DNA of 64,000 nt, from positions 1,736,001-1,800,000 of the forward strand of contig JACCLO010000011.1 in NCBI GenBank assembly GCA_029448655.1, written 5' to 3'. Position numbers and translations under genes: made by a program. The stretch comes from Wolfiporia cocos (lineage: Eukaryota > Basidiomycota > Agaricomycetes > Polyporales > Phaeolaceae). Under the pieces are notes generated by a model. It was given only the letters and a program-made list of their open reading frames with translations, did no database searches and was not told the DNA's origin. Positions 1-11,842 of this stretch are shown one piece after another. Positions within the stretch are counted from its first letter, which is position 1; each line of letters begins with the position of its first letter.

Positions 1-989
1 TAATGTGACATTCCTGTGAGACGTGACGCGGTTGAACGACCAGGACGTGGGTACGAGAATCTGTCACGCATGTCCGCCCCAGTCTGGGGTAAGTTGAGAT
101 CGAGTGTGTTAGACCTGTCCTGTCAATCGGGAAGGATATCTAGATCTGGGTCTCGATCTCCATCGGGGGAGGACGAGGACGAGTGCACAAAGTGGTCCAG
201 AATATAAGCTGGCTGCGCTCCCGTCGTCTGCCAAACGCTGGACTCATACTGTACATTTAGTCACGACGACTAATGCAAAACAACCCCATGCAGCAGCCCG
301 AATTCTTGACCCATTGACACGCAGATTCGGTGCGATTGTCAATGCTGGCGTGGACCGCTACCCAGCCTGGGAGCGATTCGGATCAGCATCCTTTTCCGGC
401 ATCCAAAATTGCATATCTGTCGACTCCTCCGGACCGAGAGCTGTCCCCTATTAGGTTTCATTTCAGTGTAGATCCCCACGTCACTCACTTGAAATCTCCA
501 ACGAGGACGCGCGGATGTGGCTCCACTCACACTGTCCTAAACAGCGAGCTGGACTGAGTAGGGTACCATGCCCGGGGCAACTTTGGGCGCTAATAGTCTT
601 TTAAGGCACGCGCCAACGAGAGGCGCGGCGCTTGGCGCCAATCGGGAACTGAGGTAAACGCCCCTGGGTACCTAAAATCATAATTGCATTTACAGGTCGC
701 ACTTGCCTCGAATACTAGTGAACCGCTCTCAACTATCTATCTCTGCGCTCGCGCTTTCGCTATTCTCCTTTGCAGTCGACGGCACAGGCTCCATATGCTT
801 CAATAACGCTCCCATGAAAGAATTCCATCAGCGATTTTACGATTATAAGGAACTACCCGCTCCTTACTTCAGGCCCGACTGCGGTCATTATCAACAATCC
901 CTATTCTCTGGTGGCGCAAACGGAAGCGAACAACGCACACCATCTTCTGAACACACCTCACGGACGCGTCCTACGCGAATACTTCTACC
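1..989. other. Intergenic stretch before TRK gene
   Basis: No coding frame here shows a recognisable motif or a coherent exon series. The short open frames on both strands overlap each other and lack splice-joined continuations. It probably holds the TRK promoter. A stop codon at 948-950, in frame with the chosen TRK start, limits how far upstream that exon can extend. Confidence 0.5.
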
Positions 990-3900
990 ATGTTGTGGTC
1001 CTACGTCAAGTCCAACCTGAATTTTTACCGCATCCATCTCTTCTTCTTGTAAGTTCAATGCGCCACAATTCGTAGTCATAGTCTCTCATGTGCTTTACAG
1101 CGTAATAACTCCCATAATTCTGTCCGCGATTGCATATGCCTCAAACGGAGAGTTCAAGTTACATTATATCGATCTGTTATTTGTATTCGTCAGCGGTGCC
1201 ACTGGCACCGGCCTTACGACAATCGATCTTAGCAGCACGACACCCTGGCAGCAAGTACTACTGGTGATTATCGAAATCATTGGTAACCAGGCAAGTACTC
1301 ATGAAGCCTCTCCATGCTTGATATTCCGACCATTCCTCAGGTATTCGTTTCCTGGGTGGTGGTGTATTTCCGGAGGTCCGTGTCAAATCTTCCCTTCGAC
1401 TATGATGTTGTTGCTGAATGCCCCACAGACGATACTTCCTCAGCCACCTCAAATACATCGTCGCGGCCGAGAACGAAAAGCGTCCTGCACATGCTCAGGG
1501 CTTGCACACGGCACTGTCACTACAGACGGTCCGCGATGCAATGCTTCACCGGCAGGAGGCAGATGAGAATCCTATATCTCCTTGGTGTGGAGCTGCCGCA
1601 AGGCCCAAACGCGGCCCTCCAAAAATCAGCTCGGACATGGTGCGCAGAGTCGACGTCGAGCCGCAACGGATCAACCCGATGGGCGGGCCCTCACGCACCG
1701 CGTCCTGCGACGGCCACTCCTCTGCAGTCCCCCATCCCGCCGCTGCCCAGCGCCTCTCCCACAGCGACGCGAGGGCGACGAGCGCGCCCCGAGCCGGGTC
1801 CCCGAGATCACTCGCGCGCGGGGACGACGACAACGGCGGCTTCCCGAGCGTGCCGCAGATGGTGGTGCGAACGCTGCGCACCGCGTTCCCCCGCCTGCAC
1901 CGGCGGCTCAGGAAGACGGTGACGATGCCCAGGACGGAGACGCTGGTCCCTCGCGCGGGCCGCGCGGGCACGCAGCAGCCAGCGTCGTCCGGTTCGGTCA
2001 AGGTGGTCTCCTACTTGCCATTTCGGGCGAACGTCGGGCGCAACTCGACGTTCCGCGGGCTGACGACCGAGCAAGCTGAGGAACTGGGGGGATTGGAGTA
2101 TCGTGCCCTCAATGCGCTGCTGTGGATCGTCCCGCTGGTTGGTCAACGTGCTTGGGACTTGAGATGTGCACTGACGGTTTGATAATAGTATTACTTTGGG
2201 CTGCTTGCGATCTCGTTTGTGGTGATAGCCCCATATATGGTCCTGCCACGATGGCACCACAATTTCGTGGTCCCTCAGCAACATCACAACGTCAATTCAA
2301 TCTGGTATGTGACAATCTACAACGAAAGTCCAGTTTCTTGACTACCTATGCGGTTCTTGTCCAGGTTCTCTGCGTTCCAGGTGGTTGGAGCATGGGCTAA
2401 CACCGGGATGTCCTTAGTTGACCAGAATATGGTCCCGTTCCGCACGGCGTATCCCATGATTATCTTCCTGGTAGTATGTGTATTAGCTGGAAATTCCTTA
2501 TTCGTGAGTCCGATTCACCGTTGTGTCTGGCCTATAGTGACTTATGTTCTCTAGCCCGTCTTGTAAGTCTCTGTGCTGGTCATTATGCTAGACGCTGACA
2601 GAGTCTTCCTTTTTAGTCTACGGTTCCTGATGTAAGAGATTCCTTCGTACAACACACGATCAGACTTACCTTACAGCCGGCTATCAACAGCTGGGTTCTA
2701 ATCAAGCTATCCCCTAAGGAGTCACGTCGAGAGCAAACACTAGCGTTCTTACTAGATCACCCCCGTCGCTGCTTCATCTATCTATTCCCATCCGGTCAGA
2801 CATGGCTGTTGCTCAGCATACAGCTTAGTATTGAGTGCGTTGCCTGAAAACTAACCACATCCGAACTACTTACATAGTGTTCTGCAGCATGACTATTTTC
2901 GTCTTCACTCTAACTCTCAATCTGGGCAACCCGGCCACAGACGCGATCCCGGTGGGAGTCCGTGTGATAAACGCTGTGCTCGCCGCGGCGGCGGTGCGCA
3001 GCTCAGGGTTCCAATCAATCTCCGTGTCTACACTTGTTCCTGCTATCCAGTTCGTATGAGACGTACCCAAATATGTCTGTGCCGATCTGACACAATCCCT
3101 GCAGGATACTGTACTTAGTCCTCATGTACATCAACATCTACCCTATCGCTCTCAGGTCAGTCCATTGCATGATCGCTTAGGCCATCCCCGCTGACATCAA
3201 CACAGCGTCCGTTCGACGAACGTGTGGGAGGACAAGGCGCTCGGGATCTACGAGGAAGAGGAAGAATCCGAGGACGTGAACGAGATTGAGAAGCAGTGGA
3301 AGTCGGGGCCGCAGGTCACGATCTGGGGCAAGAACCTGCTACGTCATGCGAGAAAACAACTGTCATATGGTGCTGCAATCTCGCTGATCAATTATTGGAC
3401 CACACTCTGACAGGCCACCCTACAGATATGTGGTGGCTAGCGTTGTCTCTTTTTCTCCTGTGTATCATTGAGGTGGGTGCGATGCCAAGTGAGATTGTGG
3501 TTATTCAACAATCTCATGATCCGTTCAGCGGGACAGCTTGATGAACACGGACAACGCTTCGTGGCTCAATATATTCTCGTTAAGTATGTTCCTCCTGCTT
3601 TGCACTGGAACCAACAAACACGTTTTGACACACCGACGTCTCCAGTCTTCGAGGTCGTGTCCGCATATGGGACAGTCGGGCTGTCGCTCGGCACCCCTTA
3701 CGTAAGGCTGTCGTCCGTTCCCTGCAGTCGCCCGGCTCACGAAGCCGCTCACAGGCCAATTACTGCCTCTCAGGCGCGCTTCATACCCTATCGAAGCTGA
3801 TCATCTGTGCGGTGATGATCCGTGGCAGGCATCGCAGCCTGCCCGTAGCGCTGGACCGTGCAGTGCTGCTCCCGCGCGAGCTGCAGCGCCAGGAAAACGA

Positions 3901-4117
3901 CCCAGCGCCACCCAATCTTGCACCGCCAGAGATATTGCTGCTGCCAGCAGAGGAGAGGCATGATATGGGCACGGGAAGGGCGGTGACGATTGCGGGCCGC
4001 AGTAGGACGCTCAGTTTTGTTGGAGATGAAAAGAAGGAGACGGGGTTGGTTTCCGCCATCGGCCAGATCCCAGTGCTGGAGGATAGAAGTGAAGAGATTG
4101 GGTTTTGCTCTGCATGA
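990..4117 (+). CDS. TRK1: TRK-type potassium transporter, 16 exons
   Basis: High-affinity K+ uptake protein of the fungal plasma membrane (TRK/HKT/KtrB superfamily). The joined exons encode about 770 aa. All four pore-loop filter regions are visible: GATGTGLTTIDL in exon 2, WANTGMSLVDQNMVPF in exon 6, RSSGFQSISVSTL in exon 10 and SAYGTVGLSLG in exon 15. The long hydrophilic exon 4 (1429-2137) is the cytoplasmic loop usual in fungal TRKs. Exons: 990-1048, 1101-1290, 1341-1375, 1429-2137, 2189-2304, 2365-2503, 2555-2562, 2617-2631, 2691-2834, 2888-3049, 3105-3155, 3206-3369, 3426-3472, 3529-3583, 3646-3701, 3755-4117; the frame holds across every junction. Odd points are an 8-nt and a 15-nt exon and a GC-AG intron at 1291-1340. 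The start is the first Met after an in-frame stop; an extra upstream exon is possible. Family certain from motifs; TRK1 versus TRK2 paralogy is not decided. Confidence 0.93.
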
Positions 4118-4827
4118 TGTTATCGTACTAGAAGCTAGCGCAAAAGTGCTCCACTTTCGTGCGATGACGGCCAATGACGGAAGTGTTATTACATAAGTTC
4201 TCGAAGACTTCGTATCCGCCGGTGTCGACAACAGTCATTGATAAGTTCTCTATGTTCCACCGCGCAGCCCTTTGGTAATTTGGTGATTTGATGTGCTATT
4301 GACGGCTGCTCCTGGTATCTCTGATTTCCAGCCCTCGGCAACATGTCACTGCCGATGGGGGGGGGGGGCTTGAAAATGCCATGCATGGGGCTGAATGAGG
4401 CTCATTCAACTCACGACGCTGTACGTATAGCGCAAGCTACGGGCGCCCAGCGAGCATGTGACATCGATAAATATGTCCTGGTATGCTACGTTTGAACGTT
4501 TGAACCATCGGGCCCGAGTGGCGAGATTAGAACCACTCTCCCGGGCTCGCTGCGGTTCGTTGACATGCTTCTAAGACCGCATGCATATTCGAACAGCGCG
4601 AAGCAATTTTTGAAGCCGATACGCACAGCATGCATCTGGGAAGGCATTCCCCTATGTCGTGTCTTGACGACAATTGTCCACAAAGTCGCGTTCCTGCGAG
4701 CGGTGATCGCCAAGAGATACAGGTCACCGCTCAGCGCTCAATGTTCGGTGGGCTTCTGCATTAAAAACTTCCATGGCAAGCTTTACCTCACAATGTAACT
4801 CAGTCCCTTTTGCATCAATTCGACAAG
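4118..4827. other. Intergenic, contains a 12-G run
   Basis: Between the TRK stop and DUF6533 copy 1. A homopolymer of 12 G lies at 4357-4368. No gene or convincing regulatory element was recognised. Confidence 0.5.
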
Positions 4828-6391
4828 ATGTTCTCTACACCAACTGCCACAGGGTCAGTATCACGCCATTGTGTCTCGTGCTGCGATAAGGATCACTAAC
4901 TTCTGTGTATCTCAGCTTTGCTGTGAATGCCGCCTCTCTTGTCTCATCTGGTCAGCCCGATAAATACCCAATACTGCGCTGCACCGAAACTGATGCTCGC
5001 GATCTATGTAGTTCTGATCTTATATGATCACTTTCTCACATCTTCACGGGAAGTGGACTACGTCTGGCGATCTAAAATGACCGCATCTACGGCAGTCTTC
5101 TATGGTGGCCGATATTCAGCATTGGATTTCGCGATAGCTAACACGATATTCGAAGAGGTCTGCCACAGATATCTATCAACTGATCATATCTGATCATCCA
5201 ACTTAGCTGCGTCGCGATCAATGTGATACCTCAAATTCTCATGATATTCATTCTTCTCATGTGGAGTAGTGAGTACTAGTTCATGTCGATTATCATGACT
5301 TCATCTAACCGCCGTAGTGTTCTCCACCCTGCGCGCTTATGCCATCAGCGGCCACAACTTGTATGCTACTTTATGCGTTGGACTTCTAGCTCTCGCCTCG
5401 TTCTCTTGCGTAACGGTGCGGAGGTTCTTTTAGAGCGTCAAACGCCCCGCTTATTGAGTTGTCTATAGTTTATTACAGCGAATTTGAGATTCAACAGGGT
5501 GCTGTCGTCAATTGGCAGCTGTTCCTCTTACGTTACCTTTGCACAGAATTTGGAAACCAAGTGAGAATATTCTCCGGCTGTATTAATCTGCTTAGTGCTT
5601 ATACTACATACTTCCCAGAGGTGACCGAGGCAGCCTAATTCCTGCCACTTTACATTCCTTATACATCTCAGCAGTTTCGACGGCGGCGCGCGTCTGCCTT
5701 ATCGCATCCGAGTCGACAGTTCTGGTTATCTTGGTGGTCTGTATACCCAGAGCAGACCATATCCTGAAACGATCGCTTGCCGCTAGAATGAGGAGGAATG
5801 GTGAGCAATGCGCTTAAAGCATGTACAATCAACATTGTGTTGATTGTTGGTGCGTTAGGTTTACTCTATTTCGCGTGAGCCGAGTGCTTTGCGGAGAGTG
5901 CCTTCGATCTCATCCGTCCGGATATAAAGCATAATGGTCGTGTTAAACATTCTAGACGCTATCATGTTCGCTAAGGGGGTCCGTGGCCATAGTTCCTCTT
6001 CGTAAAACATCTCTCTCTGACTCAACAGCGTAGGTATTTTATGACGTGTTTCCTAGCTTTACCTCTCCGTGAGTACACCAGCTCTATGTCTGTACGTTCC
6101 TCTCACATTCTCTTCATAGGTTGTCCTTAATCATTATATCTCGATTCTTTCTGGATCTGCGAGAGCAAGTGGACCAGCCCACTAACGAGGTAAGCATTCC
6201 AAGAGCATTCCTTGCAAAGTAGCTCATGATCTCAGTCACAAATGCCAACGTTGCAATTTACGCATACCGTGCAAGCACCGAGTCCATCGACAGAGACCGG
6301 CTCATGTACAATAGGTACCGCACTTGTGCTACGCCACCTCCACTTCTTGATGATAACCGAATGCAGGAGAAGATCTACAGGATGTCCATGA
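4828..6391 (+). CDS. DUF6533 seven-span membrane protein, copy 1
   Basis: Multi-exon gene of the basidiomycete DUF6533 family, whose function is unknown. The family core is present: the LILYDHFLTSSREVDYVWRS block that defines the N-terminal domain, then spliced blocks matching copies 2-5 in order: AINVIPQILM, a LRAYAISGHN segment, FITANLRF with a conserved GSC loop, RVCLIASE, VLNILDAIMF and LIIISRFFLDLRE. Joined, these give about seven hydrophobic spans, so a receptor-like plasma-membrane protein is an inference. Exon 1 (4828-4853) starts MFSTPTATG, like copy 2. The 3' end is uncertain: reading through gives a stop at 6389-6391, while one more intron would carry the frame past 6480. No inactivating lesion was found. 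Confidence 0.8.
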
Positions 6392-7234
6392 ACTCGCCCT
6401 GGAGTGCTAAGGCGCCATCACATACTCATTCAATGGCTGCTCAGATACCGTTGTTGCCTTTGCAGGTGACGCATGTCTTCCGATGATAGTGCGATTTCGC
6501 TTGTGCGCGCTCGAAATATTATTTCACGAGCGCGCTAGCTAGTATTCACTCAGCATCGTTTCTATGTCGTTTGTAATAAGCAAATGGGTGTTTGCTGGTT
6601 GTAGTAACAGTCCAAGAAGAACCTAGACATCATCTGCGTTGTCATCCATGTCGTACAAAGTGTTGACCACCGTGAACCTTTGTAGCTACGCTCATGCGAG
6701 CAGCATGTGCACAGCTATGTGCACACAGTGAACTTGAAGATGCACTACGAGCATTTCATGTATACCCCCTTTTGGACTTGTAAGCGGCTTATAAAATCTG
6801 GGGTTCACTACGGTATATGTGGCCAAATGATACGGGTTGGTTACCACTTGCCCATCCGCCAACGCCACAGCTCTGAAGTGACACAAAGTAAATATCTTGA
6901 TCTCTGAAACAAAGACGACATATACTTACGAGGTGAAAGTCGCTTGCTCGTTGCTGGTTGGACAACACGGAGCGTTTTCCACGGCAGCTCGATGTCTCTT
7001 GGGCGTGCCGCTATCGCCAGATGGGACAATAAACGCCATTGTATCATACTGAATCACTCATTCATAGAATAATCGTCTCGATTAACAGCGAATTCAGGCT
7101 TGGCTTCGCTTAACTCATGATGTTTCGCTGCAATCCAAGCGGGAGAGTTATGAGACAGACATCAGACCTGTGGCTCGGAGGATCAGCCATCACGACAACT
7201 TCTAAAAGCTGTATATGAGGTTCAATCCGCAAAA
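6392..7234. other. Convergent intergenic gap
   Basis: Between the 3' end of DUF6533 copy 1 and the 3' end of the minus-strand SLP1-like gene. It holds the hairpin at 6505-6535. Overlapping short frames on both strands near 6690-7050 have no family features. Confidence 0.5.
6505..6535. repeat. Perfect 9-bp hairpin
   Basis: GCGCGCTCG at 6505-6513 pairs exactly with CGAGCGCGC at 6527-6535 across an AT-rich 13-nt loop. It lies just beyond the likely end of DUF6533 copy 1 and could affect 3'-end formation or be chance. The structure is seen; the role is not known. Confidence 0.6.
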
Positions 7235-10200
7235 TCACGCTGTCCGTCCAATGTCCAGAGCATCACCATCATACCTCTGGCCTGACTCAGATTCAGAGCC
7301 ATCCACGTCCGTATCCACCCAGCCATCTCCTTCGCTCACCTCCGAAGGCGGGCCTCCATGCACGCATCCCTTCGGCAGATCGCTTGCACTCGAGAGGCGC
7401 AAGGGCGACAAGGCCTGGCGTGCATCGAAGAGTCTCCTATCTCTAACGGCGTCCTTTGTCGTCTCCGCGCCGAACATGTCGTCCTCATACTCCATCTTCT
7501 CCACGCCTGCGCTGACGCTCCCCGACAGGCTCGTGTACTTTGCGCTCTCCGCGCTCGGCACCACGCCCGCGCTCTTCACCTCGTGCAGATGCGCACTGCG
7601 GGCCCAGCGCTTCGCCGACCGCGGCACGGGCCCGATGCCGCCAAGCGCGAGTGCGCTTCCGCCGGAGCTCGAGCGCGTCAATGTCTGTGGGCGAGACAGG
7701 GAGGCAAGCGGCGTGGAGTGTGTGGCACCATGGTGCGAGGGGCGGCTGTGGTTGTAGTGTCGTGGCGTCGATATGCGCAGGGCCGAGGGTGTGCGCGGGC
7801 GCGCGCCAATGCCGACTTTGCGGCTGCTTGGGCCAGGATGTGTGGATCTGCTGCGCGTGGGCGAAGCTCCCTCTGGGCGGGGCTCATCCAGGTCGACAGG
7901 GAAGTCGACTTTGTCTAATGATGGGTTGAGGCTCACAAACCCTGTCTCCAAGCTCAAAGACATACCTGTGGTCTTTTCGACGGGGCGGGGCTGAGGATGC
8001 TCCGGGGGCATTGGTGTTGGACTGCGGCTCTTGAATCGATTCACCCAATCACTGCTGAGGCTCAAGCTAAGCGTCCTCTGCCCCCAGTTACGCATGGCCA
8101 AACGTCGGCTGATTCCCCGTACGGGATGGATATGTTCGCCCCTTGAGCCACGCGTGAGCGTCATGAACACCAAGACGGCGAGTAGCAGGCAGAGCTGTGC
8201 GATGCCGAGGCGTTTTTCCAAGACGACCTATTTGAATGCAGTTCGTTGTCCAAACTGATAAATAGACGACACTGTGACGCACCTCTTCGGTGAGACGATT
8301 GACTTTTACCAATAGCTCGCTATGCTCGATCTCCAGCCGTCGTCGCTGTCTGTCAAACTCTGCGATTGAACGCTGGTACATGTGTGATTGGGCATTTCCC
8401 TGCATTTAAAGCGCATTAAGAGCTCTATGGAGCTCGCCATACATTGTTCGAAATACTTACGATCCCCTCCAGTCGTCCAACGTCCTCGCCAAGCCGCCGT
8501 AGGATCTCGCGCACCCCCGCGGTCTGCTCCTCGACATACCGCGCGTACAGGGTCGTGTTTGCTTCGAGCGCGGTCAGACGGTTCATGATCGTACGGTAGA
8601 TCGACTCGCCGCCCGTGGCGACATGGGGCGGGGGCGGCGGGGGAGGGGGAGCGGGTGCAGAGTGTGATGGGCTGGATGAAACTGAAGAAGCGGGCGTCAG
8701 AGAGGTGGTGGAGGTGGTGGCACGATTCTGTTGTTGTGACGGAGACTGTGAAACGTTAGCGGATTGACGGGCAGGTTCGCTGTTTTCGGTGTTAGGTGTG
8801 GGTGGGTTCACAAGGGATGCGGACGATGTAGTGTACAGTGGTTCCTTGGGGTCCGAGAGATCAGAAGAAAGCGGGGTATGCGACAGAGATTCAGAACGCG
8901 ATAAATATTGTTCGTGAGCAGTCGTTGCGGCATGAGATTCAGGTGACTCAGAGTCTTGTTGAGTCGTGGGTGATTCGGAGTGTGCAGAGGAAGCAGTCTC
9001 TAGAGAATAATTGACAGATAGCTGAGTGGTTTCAACATTTGGCTTATCAGGTTCACTTGAAGCAGGCACATTGTCCGAGTCGACGTATTCATCGTCATCG
9101 CACGAGACTTGGCCGGTTGAAGTGATCTGTACGACTGATCGTGCAGTCTGCGTCGCGTCCGCGAGCGTATAATGCTGGTCCTTGCTCAAAGTTTCGGATG
9201 AAGGTTGGATGTCGACGATGGGGGCGTGTGCAAGCTGTGGCGGGTCGGCGGTCGCTTCGACAGCTGAGCTTGCAGCCTGGACGACACGCTGCGCCCTGCT
9301 CTCTGCCTCCCACTCGTCCCACTTCCACTGCTCAAGGTGCGTGAGGCCATACACGTGGAGGAGGGACAGAGGGCAGTAGTACTCGTTCCCGTAGTGCGAG
9401 TGAAAGTCGATCCGGATGAAACGGTAGAAATCGCGCAGGGTAGGCGGCGTATGGAATGACTGCAGAACACAATGAACAGATCATTCAGACACGAGCGCAT
9501 GTGCGCACCTGCACGCCGCGCTTGTTCTGCGCACGGTATGTCCCTGCATGTATCCAGATTGTCGAGTCCGTCCTGTACGTCTTTGCAACGCTCACGGTGA
9601 AGTCCTTGAATACGCCGCTGAAGAACTCGTAGTTCGCGAGCTGCACGGTGTCAATCATGATGTCGTCACATAGCTCAACGACGACAAACTGTCGATCCTC
9701 TGCACACGGGCTGAGCATATACCTATCCTTCTTGGACGAAAGGATGGCCGAGGGCGATTTGGCCGAGCGGTGCGCGGTGTGGACGCGTGCAGAACAGTCC
9801 GCCGCGGCGTAGTTGAATCGATCGTTGATTGGAATGAGGAAATGTGGTGCAAAGCGGTCGTCTGTCATCTGTGCCTTCACGGTGTCTTGTGGGACGGGCT
9901 CTGGTGGGGGTGTCTGCGCCTGTCCGGGCTCTGTCGCAATGTCCGAGCTTGCCGACTGGGATACGCTGCCCTTGACATCTCCGCCGCTGCCTATCGGTTG
10001 GTTACCTTTCTTCACAGACGTCTGTGCAGAGGGAGCACGACTGCTTGCGTCTCCCAGTCGCTTGGCCTTCCACTCCTCGAAAGATACCAGCACGTCATCC
10101 TCGGACATGGGTTCGAGCGGTTCCAGTGGGCGGAGGCAACATATCGGCTCACCCTCACCTTTTGGAACACGCAGAGAGATCTCTCGGAAAGGATCATTTG

Positions 10201-10279
10201 GCGACGAGGGCGCCGCGAGTGCTGGGATTGCGAAGAGGACAGCTATGAGGGAAGTCGGAAGTAGCGCGCCCGGAAACAT
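7235..10279 (-). CDS. SLP1: SLP1-like SUN-domain ER membrane protein
   Basis: Homologue of the yeast Slp1/SUCO family, SUN-like proteins of the ER membrane that, with Emp65, protect nascent soluble proteins. Four exons (10279-9509, 9459-8461, 8399-8283, 8227-7235, all phase 0) encode 959 aa. In order: a signal peptide (hydrophobic residues 8-22), an acidic stretch, the SUN-like domain at about 155-315 with its hallmark VVVELCDDIMIDTVQLANYE run, a Ser/Thr/Pro-rich linker including a PPPPPPPP tract, a coiled-coil exon at about 591-629, one transmembrane span (LGIAQLCLLLAVLVFMTL) and a 300-residue Ser/Arg-rich tail. Yeast Slp1 is 587 aa, so the linker and tail are much expanded. The Met at 10279 was chosen because it opens the signal peptide. 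The family call is firm. Confidence 0.92.
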
Positions 10280-11842
10280 GGCTGCAACGTAGGCACTAAC
10301 GCCCCCGAGAAAGGGGTGAGCAATATCCCGCCGTCCAGCTGAAGATACGCAGTCTAGCACTGAGAGAAGGAACGAAAGGAGGCTCCAGAGCTCAAATCCT
10401 GCTGGAACTAGAGGTCAGAGGTACTCATGCATGGTCTGAGGGACTGAGGGACAAAACAAGATCTGCGATTACACCCTTAGATCGAGCTATTAGTTGATTG
10501 TAAGCTTACTTCATTTGGGTAATCTACGTGATAACAAGGCGCTATCGTGCTAGTCTCTCCGCGCTACTGACATCTCACGTCGAATCTCAAGTACTTGCAA
10601 GTCAGTTTAGAACACGCCTGGGCACACGTCGTTCTCATCTTGCATTGTTATGGCAATCATTGAGCTCTGAATCGAGTGACGGCTGCCCGCGGTGCAGTAC
10701 GCGCCAAGCTCACTACCTGCACTTGGCTCGTTCTTCAGCGTATGGGCCTCGTGCTCAAGCTCAACTTGAAGTGACCTTTAGTCATAGATCTCAGTCGTGC
10801 TGCCTTGTATCGCGGAACTCAACCGGTCCACAAGCCTCACATATCTCAGTTTGACTAGAAAATAGATGTGAGCTCTGATACATCCCTTTCAATCACTTGG
10901 AGTTCCATCCGCCACCAACCATCTCATTCAAAGTGACATCATAGCAGGCTGACGTAGATGGCCATATTCGCGACAAGACAACATCGGGAGAAGCAGAGTA
11001 CTGTATCCCCTTTCGGGTTGCAGGATACTCAACTCCCACTTATCGCTGAATGAACGGTTCCGAGTTTATGAGGTTAGGCCACGGGTCCATATGATGCTTA
11101 GGTTATGTATACAACAGCAGTGCTACGTCTGTTGATTTGATAGGACCCTTGTCATGAGCTCGATGACAATGGAAAACAGAAATACAAAGCGGAGGTGTTC
11201 GGCCCGCCAGTTACGGGCGCTCATGCACATGTGCCGAGTCTCAAGATCTCAGGGCGCGCTTGCAGTTCCTCAGGCCTCAGGCCTCAACATTGCATGTTCG
11301 CAATCATCGTCACGGCGGCAGCTCGCAATGCGCAGACATCCCTGGGTAGCCGGCAATTTCGCTTTGTATCTAGGAGAAACCATCTCGCGGTCGCATTATC
11401 GCGTCTGATTACGGCTACTTGACTGTTTGAGCACAAGTGGCATGTCCAGGGGCGATACGCTCGTTATGGGCGCCGGCCAAGGTTCCTGATCCTTATCAAG
11501 CTGTCTCGACGCCTCCCACAGCCGTCACGAAGCCGAGCTATCTGCGGGACGCCCTCACGCCCACACGCACTGTAGGCATATGGGAACGCAAACATCAGGC
11601 ACGGTATTTATATCTCGTCGCCTTCGCCAACGTGATACGCCCGCCTCTGACTGGCCCATCAGCAATATTTGCGGACGGCGAAGCCACACCCAGCCTCAGG
11701 CGCCGCAGGACGATCATGCGCCCTCCCAGGCAGGTTTCCCAGAGGCCTAGATACGGCGTGATGGCTCCTCGCGTATAAATGCACACGCGAGGCATGCCCG
11801 ACCGCTCGCCCCAAGGACCCACGTCGCCCGCCTGCCCGCACC
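10280..11842. other. Divergent promoter region, SLP1-like / GH20
   Basis: A 1.56 kb gap between two divergently transcribed genes of the secretory pathway. No coding frame here has recognisable features. The GH20 side carries a TATA box. Confidence 0.5.
11774..11780 (+). promoter_or_regulatory. TATA box of the GH20 gene
   Basis: TATAAAT lies 63 nt before the GH20 start codon, a normal spacing for a fungal core promoter with a short leader. Assigned by motif and position only. Confidence 0.6.

Noticed and set aside
4486..4560. tRNA-like stretch with GGGCCCGAGTGGCGAGATTAG
   Set aside because: No acceptable T-loop or acceptor stem pairing could be drawn.
9770..10292. Plus-strand frames of about 160 codons inside the SLP1-like gene
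   Set aside because: Shadows of the minus-strand SUN-domain exon, which has clear homology.
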